A stretch of DNA of 64,000 nt, taken from positions 186,001 to 250,000 of the forward strand of contig JAKCOZ010000218.1 of assembly GCA_022605955.1 (NCBI GenBank), written 5' to 3'. The translations under genes and the position numbers were made by a program. Under the pieces are notes generated by a model that did no database searches, was not told where the DNA came from, and saw only the letters and a list, made by a program, of their open reading frames with translations. This document shows, in pieces, positions 33,841 to 44,441 of the stretch. Numbering within the stretch: position 1 is the stretch's first letter; each line of letters starts with the position of its first letter. Source of the stretch: Rallus limicola (lineage: Eukaryota > Chordata > Aves > Gruiformes > Rallidae).

Positions 33841-36800
33841 GTGCCGAGAAAAGAACCGTAGGAGGTTCCAGGCATGTTCCCTCTTTCCAGGCAAAGGAAA
33901 AGGCTGAGAGCCAAAGTGACAGGGTCTGCTCGTGTGTCCTGTTAGGAGGTTTCAGACAAGCTATGCCTTTCAGGCCTAGCTTCTTTACTTTGGGAGTTAT
34001 TGCTGGACGTTTAGCATGTTTTGAACTGCAGTCTGCTAGGGCCGAGAAAAGCACCGTAGGAGGTTCCAGGCATGTTCCCTCTTTCCAGGCAAAGGAAAAG
34101 GCTGAGAGCCAAAGTGACAGGGTCTGCTCGTGTGTCCTGTTAGGAGGTTTCAGACAAGCCATGCCTTTCAGGCCTAGCTTCTTTACTTTGGGAGTTATTG
34201 CTGGACGTTTAGCATGTTTTGAACTGCAGTCTGCTAGGGCCGAGAAAAGCACCGTAGGAGGTTCCAGGCATGTTCCCTCTTTCCAGGCAAAGGAAAAGGC
34301 TGAGAGCCAAAGTGACAGGGTCTGCTCGTGTGTCCTGTTAGGAGGTTTCAGACAAGCTATGCCTTTCAGGCCTAGCTTCTTTACTTTGGGAGTTATTGCT
34401 GGACGTTTAGCATGTTTTGAACTGCAGTCTGCTAGGGCCGAGAAAAGCACCGTAGGAGGTTCCAGGCATGTTCCCTCTTTCCAGGCAAAGGAAAAGGCTG
34501 AGAGCCAAAGCGACAGGGTCTGCTCGTGTGTCCTGTTAGGAGGTTTCAGACAAGCTATGCCTTTCAGGCCTAGCTTCTTTACTTTGGGAGTTATTGCTGG
34601 ACGTTTAGCATGTTTTGAACTGCAGTCTGCTAGGGCCGAGAAAAGCACCGTAGGAGGTTCCAGGCATGTTCCCTCTTTCCAGGCAAAGGAAAAGGCTGAG
34701 AGCCAAAGCGACAGGGTCTGCTCGTGTGTCCTGTTAGGAGGTTTCAGACAAGCTATGCCTTTCAGGCCTAGCTTTTTTACTTTGGGAGTTATTGCTGGAC
34801 GTTTAGCATGTTTTGAACTGCAGTCTGCTAGGGCCGAGAAAAGCACCGTAGGAGGTTCCAGGCATGTTCCCTCTTTCCAGGCAAAGGAAAAGGCTGAGAG
34901 CCAAAGTGACAGGGTCTGCTCGTGTGTCCTGTTAGGAGGTTTCAGACAAGCTATGCCTTTCAGGCCTCGCTTCTTTACTTTGGGAGTTATTGCTGGACGT
35001 TTAGCATGTTTTGAACTGCAGTCTGCTAGGGCCGAGAAAAGCACCGTAGGAGGTTCCAGGCATGTTCCCTCTTTCCAGGCAAAGGAAAAGGCTGAGAGCC
35101 AAAGTGACAGGGTCTGCTCGTGTGTCCTGTTAGGAGGTTTCAGACAAGCTATGCCTTTCAGGCCTAGCTTCTTTACTTTGGGAGTTATTGCTGGACGTTT
35201 AGCATGTTTTGAACTGCAGTCTGCTAGGGCCGAGAAAAGCACCGTAGGAGGTTCCAGGCATGTTCCCTCTTTCCAGGCAAAGGAAAAGGCTGAGAGCCAA
35301 AGTGACAGGGTCTGCTCGTGTGTCCTGTTAGGAGGTTTCAGACAAGCTATGCCTTTCAGGCCTAGCTTCTTTACTTTGGGAGTTATTGCTGGACGTTTAG
35401 CATGTTTTGAACTGCAGTCTGCTAGGGCCGAGAAAAGCACCGTAGGAGGTTCCAGGCATGTTCCCTCTTTCCAGGCAAAGGAAAAGGCTGAGAGCCAAAG
35501 CGACAGGGTCTGCTCGTGTGTCCTCTTAGGAGGTTTCAGACAAGCTATGCCTTTCAGGCCTAGCTTCTTTACTTTGGGAGTTATTGCTGGACGTTTAGCA
35601 TGTTTTGAACTGCAGTCTGCTAGGGCCGAGAAAAGCACCGTAGGAGGTTCCAGGCATGTTCCCTCTTTCCAGGCAAAGGAAAAGGCTGAGAGCCAAAGCG
35701 ACAGGGTCTGCTCGTGTGTCCTGTTAGGAGGTTTCAGACAAGCTATGCCTTTCAGGCCTAGCTTCTTTACTTTGGGAGTTATTGCTGGACGTTTAGCATG
35801 TTTTGAACTGCAGTCTGCTAGGGCCGAGAAAAGCACCGTAGGAGGTTCCAGGCATGTTCCCTCTTTCCAGGCAAAGGAAAAGGCTGAGAGCCAAAGCGAC
35901 AGGGTCTGCTCGTGTGTCCTGTTAGGAGGTTTCAGACAAGCTATGCCTTTCAGGCCTAGCTTCTTTACTTTGGGAGTTATTGCTGGACGTTTAGCATGTT
36001 TTGAACTGCAGTCTGCTAGGGCCGAGAAAAGCACCGTAGGAGGTTCCAGGCATGTTCCCTCTTTCCAGGCAAAGGAAAAGGCTGAGAGCCAAAGTGACAG
36101 GGTCTGCTCGTGTGTCCTGTTAGGAGGTTTCAGACAAGCTATGCCTTTCAGGCCTAGCTTCTTTACTTTGGGAGTTATTGCTGGACGTTTAGCATGTTTT
36201 GAACTGCAGTCTGCTAGGGCCGAGAAAAGCACCGTAGGAGGTTCCAGGCATGTTCCCTCTTTCCAGGCAAAGGAAAAGGCTGAGAGCCAAAGCGACAGGG
36301 TCTACTCGTGTGTCCTCTTAGGAGGTTTCAGACAAGCTATGCCTTTCAGGCCTAGCTTCTTTACTTTGGGAGTTATTGCTGGACGTTTAGCATGTTTTGA
36401 ACTGCAGTCTGCTAGGGCCGAGAAAAGCACCGTAGGAGGTTCCAGGCATGTTCCCTCTTTCCAGGCAAAGGAAAAGGCTGAGAGCCAAAGTGACAGGGTC
36501 TGCTTGTGTGTCCTGTTAGGAGGTTTCAGACAAGCTATGCCTTTCAGGCCTAGCTTCTTTACTTTGGGAATTATTGCTGGACGTTTAGCATGTTTTGAAC
36601 TGCAGTCTGCTAGGGCCGAGAAAAGCACCGTAGGAGGTTCCAGGCATGTTCCCTCTTTCCAGGCAAAGGAAAAGGCTGAGAGCCAAATCGACAGGGTCTG
36701 CTCGTGTGTCCTGTTAGGAGGTTTGAGACAAGCTATGCCTTTCAGGCCTAGCTTCTTTACTTTGGGAGTTATTGCTGGACGTTTAGCATGTTTTGAACTG

Positions 36801-38516
36801 CAGTCTGCTAGGGCCGAGAAAAGCACCGTAGGAGGTTCCAGGCATGTTCCCTCTTTCCAGGCAAAGGAAAAGGCTGAGAGCCAAAGTGACAGGGTCTGCT
36901 CGTGTGTCCTGTTAGGAGGTTTCAGACAAGCTATGCCTTTCAGGCCTAGCTTCTTTACTTTGGGAGTTATTGCTGGACGTTTAGCATGTTTTGTCATGCA
37001 GTCTGCTAGGGCCGAGAAAAGCACCGTAGGAGGTTCCAGGCATGTTCCCTCTTTCCAGGCAAAGGAAAAGGCTGAGAGCCAAAGCGACAGGGTCTGCTCG
37101 TGTGTCCTGTTAGGAGGTTTCAGACAAGCTATGCCTTTCAGGCCTAGCTTCTTTACTTTGGGAGTTATTGCTGGACGTTTAGCATGTTTTGAACTGCAGT
37201 CTGCTAGGGCCGAGAAAAGCACCGTAGGAGGTTCCAGGCATGTTCCCTCTTTCCAGGCAAAGGAAAAGGCTGAGAGCCAAAGTGACAGGGTCTGCTCGTG
37301 TGTCCTGTTAGGAGGTTTCAGACAAGCCATGCCTTTCAGGCCTAGCTTCTTTACTTTGGGAGTTATTGCTGGACGTTTAGCATGTTTTGAACTGCAGTCT
37401 GCTAGGGCCGAGAAAAGCACCGTAGGAGGTTCCAGGCATGTTCCCTCTTTCCAGGCAAAGGAAAAGGCTGAGAGCCAAAGTGACAGGGTCTGCTCGTGTG
37501 TCCTGTTAGGAGGTTTCAGACAAGCTATGCCTTTCAGGCCTAGCTTCTTTACTTTGGGAGTTATTGCTGGACGTTTAGCATGTTTTGAACTGCAGTCTGC
37601 TAGGGCCGAGAAAAGCACCGTAGGAGGTTCCAGGCATGTTCCCTCTTTCCAGGCAAAGGAAAAGGCTGAGAGCCAAAGCGACAGGGTCTGCTCGTGTGTC
37701 CTCTTAGGAGGTTTCAGACAAGCTATGTCTTTCAGGCCTAGCTTCTTTACTTTGGGAGTTATTGCTGGACGTTTAGCATGTTTTGAACTGCAGTCTGCTA
37801 GGGCCGAGAAAAGCACCGTAGGAGGTTCCAGGCATGTTCCCTCTTTCCAGGCAAAGGAAAAGGCTGAGAGCCAAAGTGACAGGGTCTGCTCGTGTGTCCT
37901 GTTAGGAGGTTTCAGACAAGCTATGCCTTTCAGGCCTAGCTTCTTTACTTTGGGAGTTATTGCTGGACGTTTAGCATGTTTTGAACTGCAGTCTGCTAGG
38001 GCCGAGAAAAGCACCGTAGGAGGTTCCAGGCATGTTCCCTCTTTCCAGGCAAAGGAAAAGGCTGAGAGCCAAAGTGACAGGGTCTGCTCGTGTGTCCTGT
38101 TAGGAGGTTTCAGACAAGCTATGCCTTTCAGGCCTAGCTTCTTTACTTTGGGAGTTATTGCTGGACGTTTAGCATGTTTTGAACTGCAGTCTGCTAGGGC
38201 CGAGAAAAGCACCGTAGGAGTTTCCCGGCATGTTCCCTCTTTCCAGGCAAAGGAAAAGGCTGAGAGCCAAAGTGACAGGGTCTGCTCGTGTGTCCTGTTA
38301 GGAGGTTTCAGACAAGCTATGCCTTTCAGGCCTAGCTTCTTTACTTTGGGAGTTATTGCTGGACGTTTAGCATGTTTTGAACTGCAGTCTGCTAGGGCCG
38401 AGAAAAGCACCGTAGGAGGTTCCAGGCATGTTCCCTCTTTCCAGGCAAAGGAAAAGGCTGAGAGCCAAAGTGACAGGGTCTGCTCGTGTGTCCTGTTAGG
38501 AGGTTTCAGACAAGCC

Positions 38517-38709
38517 ATGCCTTTCTGGCCTAGCTTCTTTGGGAGTTATTGCTGGACGTTTAGCATGTTTTGAACTGCAGTCTGCTAGTGCCGAGAAAAG
38601 CACCGTAGGAGGTTCCAGGCATGTTCCCTCTTTCCAGGCAAAGGAAAAGGCTGAGAGCCAAAGCGACAGGGTCTGCTCGTGTGTCCTGTTAGGAGGTTTC
38701 AGACAAGCT
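38517..38709 (+). repeat. 193-bp monomer, 5-bp deletion (first of three)
   Basis: CTTTACTTTGGG is reduced to CTTTGGG, which removes 5 bp between two CTTT direct repeats, as expected for replication slippage. The monomer also has m10 T (TTTCTGG), which the later two 5-bp-deleted copies lack, and m77 T, which they share. It heads the first HOR copy of the 38.5-47.1 kb block. Confidence 0.95.
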
Positions 38710-41283
38710 ATGCCTTTCAGGCCTAGCTTCTTTACTTTGGGAGTTATTGCTGGACGTTTAGCATGTTTTGAACTGCAGTCTGCTAGGGCCGAGAAAAGCA
38801 CCGTAGGAGGTTCCAGGCATGTTCCCTCTTTCCAGGCAAAGGAAAAGGCTGAGAGCCAAAGTGACAGGGTCTGCTCGTGTGTCCTGTTAGGAGGTTTCAG
38901 ACAAGCTATGCCTTTCAGGCCTAGCTTCTTTACTTTGGGAGTTATTGCTGGACGTTTAGCATGTTTTGAACTGCAGTCTGCTAGGGCCGAGAAAAGCACC
39001 GTAGGAGGTTCCAGGCATGTTCCCTCTTTCCAGGCAAAGGAAAAGGCTGAGAGCCAAAGCGACAGGGTCTGCTCGTGTGTCCTGTTAGGAGGTTTCAGAC
39101 AAGCTATGCCTTTCAGGCCTCGCTTTTTTACTTTGGGAGTTATTGCTGGACGTTTAGCATGTTTTGAACTGCAGTCTGCTAGGGCCGAGAAAAGCACCGT
39201 AGGAGGTTCCAGGCATGTTCCCTCTTTCCAGGCAAAGGAAAAGGCTGAGAGCCAAAGTGACAGGGTCTGCTCGTGTGTCCTGTTAGGAGGTTTCAGACAA
39301 GCTATGCCTTTCAGGCCTAGCTTCTTTACTTTGGGAGTTATTGCTGGACGTTTAGCATGTTTTGAACTGCAGTCTGCTAGGGCCGAGAAAAGCACCGTAG
39401 GAGGTTCCAGGCATGTTCCCTCTTTCCAGGCAAAGGAAAAGGCTGAGAGCCAAAGCGACAGGGTCTGCTCGTGTGTCCTGTTAGGAGGTTTCAGACAAGC
39501 TATGCCTTTCAGGCCTAGCTTCTTTACTTTGGGAGTTATTGCTGGACGTTTAGCATGTTTTGAACTGCAGTCTGCCATGGCTGAGAAAAGCACCGTAGGA
39601 GTTTCCCGGCATGTTCCCTCTTTCCAGGCAAAGGAAAAGGCTGAGAGCCAAAGTGACAGGGTCTGCTCGTGTGTCCTGTTAGGAGGTTTCAGACAAGCTA
39701 TGCCTTTCAGGCCTAGCTTCTTTACTTTGGGAGTTATTGCTGGACGTTTAGCATGTTTTGAACTGCAGTCTGCTAGGGCCGAGAAAAGCACCGTAGGAGG
39801 TTCCAGGCATGTTCCCTCTTTCCAGGCAAAGGAAAAGGCTGAGAGCCAAAGTGACAGGGTCTGCTCGTGTGTCCTGTTAGGAGGTTTCAGACAAGCTATG
39901 CCTTTCAGGCCTAGCTTCTTTACTTTGGGAGTTATTGCTGGACGTTTAGCATGTTTTGAACTGCAGTCTGCTAGGGCCGAGAAAAGCACCGTAGGAGGTT
40001 CCAGGCATGTTCCCTCTTTCCAGGCAAAGGAAAAGGCTGAGAGCCAAAGTGATAGGGTCTGCTCGTGTGTCCTGTTAGGAGGTTTCAGACAAGCTATGCC
40101 TTTCAGGCCTAGCTTCTTTACTTTGGGAGTTATTGCTGGACGTTTAGCATGTTTTGAACTGCAGTCTGCTAGGGCCGAGAAAAGCACCGTAGGAGGTTCC
40201 AGGCATGTTCCCTCTTTCCAGGCAAAGGAAAAGGCTGAGAGCCAAAGCGACAGGGTCTGCTCGTGTGTCCTGTTAGGAGGTTTCAGACAAGCTATGCCTT
40301 TCAGGCCTAGCTTCTTTACTTTGGGAGTTATTGCTGGACGTTTAGCATGTTTTGAACTGCAGTCTGCTAGGGCCGAGAAAAGCACCGTAGGAGGTTCCAG
40401 GCATGTTCCCTCTTTCCAGGCAAAGGAAAAGGCTGAGAGCCAAATCGACAGGGTCTGCTCGTGTGTCCTGTTAGGAGGTTTCAGACAAGCTATGCCTTTC
40501 AGGCCTAGCTTCTTTACTTTGGGAGTTATTGCTGGACGTTTAGCATGTTTTGAACTGCAGTCTGCTAGGGCCGAGAAAAGCACCGTAGGAGGTTCCAGGC
40601 ATGTTCCCTCTTTCCAGGCAAAGGAAAAGGCTGAGAGCCAAAGTGACAGGGTCTGCTCGTGTGTCCTGTTAGGAGGTTTCAGACAAGCTATGCCTTTCAG
40701 GCCTAGCTTCTTTACTTTGGGAGTTATTGCTGGACGTTTAGCATGTTTTGAACTGCAGTCTGCTAGGGCCGAGAAAAGCACCGTAGGAGGTTCCAGGCAT
40801 GTTCCCTCTTTCCAGGCAAAGGAAAAGGCTGAGAGCCAAAGCGACAGGGTCTGCTCGTGTGTCCTGTTAGGAGGTTTCAGACAAGCTATGCCTTTCAGGC
40901 CTAGCTTCTTTACTTTGGGAGTTATTGCTGGACGTTTAGCATGTTTTGAACTGCAGTCTGCTAGGGCCGAGAAAAGCACCGTAGGAGTTTCCCGGCATGT
41001 TCCCTCTTTCCAGGCAAAGGAAAAGGCTGAGAGCCAAAGTGACAGGGTCTGCTCGTGTGTCCTGTTAGGAGGTTTCAGACAAGCTATGCCTTTCAGGCCT
41101 AGCTTCTTTACTTTGGGAGTTATTGCTGGACGTTTAGCATGTTTTGAACTGCAGTCTGCTAGGGCCGAGAAAAGCACCGTAGGAGGTTCCAGGCATGTTC
41201 CCTCTTTCCAGGCAAAGGAAAAGGCTGAGAGCCAAAGTGACAGGGTCTGCTCGTGTGTCCTGTTAGGAGGTTTCAGACAAGCC

Positions 41284-41476
41284 ATGCCTTTCAGGCCTAG
41301 CTTCTTTGGGAGTTATTGCTGGACGTTTAGCATGTTTTGAACTGCAGTCTGCTAGTGCCGAGAAAAGCACCGTAGGAGGTTCCAGGCATGTTCCCTCTTT
41401 CCAGGCAAAGGAAAAGGCTGAGAGCCAAAGCGACAGGGTCTCCTCGTGTGTCCTGTTAGGAGGTTTCAGACAAGCT
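41284..41476 (+). repeat. 193-bp monomer, 5-bp deletion (second of three)
   Basis: This has the same CTTT-flanked 5-bp deletion as at 38517, with m77 T and with m198 C in the preceding base. It also carries m164 C (GTCTCCTCG), shared only with the third copy. It heads the second HOR copy. Confidence 0.95.
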
Positions 41477-44248
41477 ATGCCTTTCAGGCCTAGCTTCTTT
41501 ACTTTGGGAGTTATTGCTGGACGTTTAGCATGTTTTGAACTGCAGTCTGCTAGGGCCGAGAAAAGCACCGTAGGAGGTTCCAGGCATGTTCCCTCTTTCC
41601 AGGCAAAGGAAAAGGCTGAGAGCCAAAGTGACAGGGTCTGCTCGTGTGTCCTGTTAGGAGGTTTCAGACAAGCTATGCCTTTCAGGCCTAGCTTCTTTAC
41701 TTTGGGAGTTATTGCTGGACGTTTAGCATGTTTTGAACTGCAGTCTGCTAGGGCCGAGAAAAGCACCGTAGGAGGTTCCAGGCATGTTCCCTCTTTCCAG
41801 GCAAAGGAAAAGGCTGAGAGCCAAAGCGACAGGGTCTGCTCGTGTGTCCTGTTAGGAGGTTTCAGACAAGCTATGCCTTTCAGGCCTCGCTTCTTTACTT
41901 TGGGAGTTATTGCTGGACGTTTAGCATGTTTTGAACTGCAGTCTGCTAGGGCCGAGAAAAGCACCGTAGGAGGTTCCAGGCATGTTCCCTCTTTCCAGGC
42001 AAAGGAAAAGGCTGAGAGCCAAAGCGACAGGGTCTGCTCGTGTGTCCTGTTAGGAGGTTTCAGACAAGCTATGCCTTTCAGGCCTCGCTTTTTTACTTTG
42101 GGAGTTATTGCTGGACGTTTAGCATGTTTTGAACTGCAGTCTGCTAGGGCCGAGAAAAGCACCGTAGGAGGTTCCAGGCATGTTCCCTCTTTCCAGGCAA
42201 AGGAAAAGGCTGAGAGCCAAAGTGACAGGGTCTGCTCGTGCGTCCTGTTAGGAGGTTTCAGACAAGCTATGCCTTTCAGGCCTAGCTTCTTTACTTTGGG
42301 AGTTATTGCTGGACGTTTAGCATGTTTTGAACTGCAGTCTGCTAGGGCCGAGAAAAGCACCGTAGGAGGTTCCAGGCATGTTCCCTCTTTCCAGGCAAAG
42401 GAAAAGGCTGAGAGCCAAAGCGACAGGGTCTGCTCGTGTGTCCTGTTAGGAGGTTTCAGCCAAGCTATGCCTTTCAGGCCTAGCTTCTTTACTTTGGGAG
42501 TTATTGCTGGACGTTTAGCATGTTTTGAACTGCAGTCTGCCATGGCTGAGAAAAGCACCGTAGGAGTTTCCCGGCATGTTCCCTCTTTCCAGGCAAAGGA
42601 AAAGGCTGAGAGCCAAAGTGACAGGGTCTGCTCGTGTGTCCTGTTAGGAGGTTTCAGACAAGCTATGCCTTTCAGGCCTAGCTTCTTTACTTTGGGAGTT
42701 ATTGCTGGACGTTTAGCATGTTTTGAACTGCAGTCTGCTAGGGCCGAGAAAAGCACCGTAGGAGGTTCCAGGCATGTTCCCTCTTTCCAGGCAAAGGAAA
42801 AGGCTGAGAGCCAAAGTGACAGGGTCTGCTCGTGTGTCCTGTTAGGAGGTTTCAGACAAGCTATGCCTTTCAGGCCTAGCTTCTTTACTTTGGGAGTTAT
42901 TGCTGGACGTTTAGCATGTTTTGAACTGCAGTCTGCTAGGGCCGAGAAAAGCACCGTAGGAGGTTCCAGGCATGTTCCCTCTTTCCAGGCAAAGGAAAAG
43001 GCTGAGAGCCAAAGTGATAGGGTCTGCTCGTGTGTCCTGTTAGGAGGTTTCAGACAAGCTATGCCTTTCAGGCCTAGCTTCTTTACTTTGGGAGTTATTG
43101 CTGGACGTTTAGCATGTTTTGAACTGCAGTCTGCTAGGGCCGAGAAAAGCACCGTAGGAGGTTCCAGGCATGTTCCCTCTTTCCAGGCAAAGGAAAAGGC
43201 TGAGAGCCAAAGCGACAGGGTCTGCTCGTGTGTCCTGTTAGGAGGTTTCAGACAAGCTATGCCTTTCAGGCCTAGCTTCTTTACTTTGGGAGTTATTGCT
43301 GGACGTTTAGCATGTTTTGAACTGCAGTCTGCTAGGGCCGAGAAAAGCACCGTAGGAGGTTCCAGGCATGTTCCCTCTTTCCAGGCAAAGGAAAAGGCTG
43401 AGAGCCAAAGTGATAGGGTCTGCTCGTGTGTCCTGTTAGGAGGTTTCAGACAGGCTATGCCTTTCAGGCCTAGCTTCTTTACTTTGGGAGTTATTGCTGG
43501 ACGTTTAGCATGTTTTGAACTGCAGTCTGCTAGGGCCGAGAAAAGCACCGTAGGAGGTTCCAGGCATGTTCCCTCTTTCCAGGCAAAGGAAAAGGCTGAG
43601 AGCCAAAGTGACAGGGTCTGCTCGTGTGTCCTGTTAGGAGGTTTCAGACAAGCTATGCCTTTCAGGCCTAGCTTCTTTACTTTGGGAGTTATTGCTGGAC
43701 GTTTAGCATGTTTTGAACTGCAGTCTGCTAGGGCCGAGAAAAGCACCGTAGGAGGTTCCAGGCATGTTCCCTCTTTCCAGGCAAAGGAAAAGGCTGAGAG
43801 CCAAAGCGACAGGGTCTGCTCGTGTGTCCTGTTAGGAGGTTTCAGACAAGCTATGCCTTTCAGGCCTAGCTTCTTTACTTTGGGTGTTATTGCTGGACGT
43901 TTAGCATGTTTTGAACTGCAGTCTGCTAGGGCCGAGAAAAGCACCGTAGGAGGTTCCAGGCATGTTCCCTCTTTCCAGGCAAAGGAAAAGGCTGAGAGCC
44001 AAAGCGACAGGGTCTGCTCGTGTGTCCTGTTAGGAGGTTTCAGACAAGCTATGCCTTTCAGGCCTAGCTTCTTTACTTTGGGAGTTATTGCTGGACGTTT
44101 AGCATGTTTTGAACTGCAGTCTGCTAGGGCCGAGAAAAGCACCGTAGGAGGTTCCAGGCATGTTCCCTCTTTCCAGGCAAAGGAAAAGGCTGAGAGCCAA
44201 AGTGACAGGGTCTGCTCGTGTGTCCTGTTAGGAGGTTTCAGACAAGCC

Positions 44249-44441
44249 ATGCCTTTCAGGCCTAGCTTCTTTGGGAGTTATTGCTGGACGTTTAGCATGT
44301 TTTGAACTGCAGTCTGCTAGTGCCGAGAAAAGCACCGTAGGAGGTTCCAGGCATGTTCCCTCTTTCCAGGCAAAGGAAAAGGCTGAGAGCCAAAGCGACA
44401 GGGTCTCCTCGTGTGTCCTGTTAGGAGGTTTCAGACAAGCT
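44249..44441 (+). repeat. 193-bp monomer, 5-bp deletion (third of three)
   Basis: This is the same 5-bp deletion, m77 T and m164 C as the copy exactly 2,965 bp upstream. It heads the third HOR copy. No further 5-bp-deleted monomer occurs in the window. Confidence 0.95.

Larger units (their letters stand above)
23640..39100 (+). repeat. Low-diversity array domain, nearly pure m16 A type
   Basis: Across roughly 78 monomers the m16 C variant (CCTCGC), which is frequent on both sides, appears only near 26,849 and 34,967. The linked m69 A/m160 T type and the m56 C type are absent. Remaining variation is mainly the m153/m156 CpG-related site, m177 C (for example 30179, 32753, 35525, 37703), m21 T and m152 T. 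The domain includes the 13-monomer duplication at 28.4-33.8 kb. Its uniformity suggests a more recent expansion than its flanks, but this is inference from variant content only. Confidence 0.75.

Noticed and set aside
33520..37703. Possible 16-monomer (3,168 bp) repeat from m152 T at 33520/36688 and m198 C at 34160/37328
   Set aside because: Several intervening monomers disagree in the m153 state (for example about 33,718 versus 36,886 and 33,916 versus 37,084). The two matches may be scattered remnants, so it is not listed as a supported HOR.
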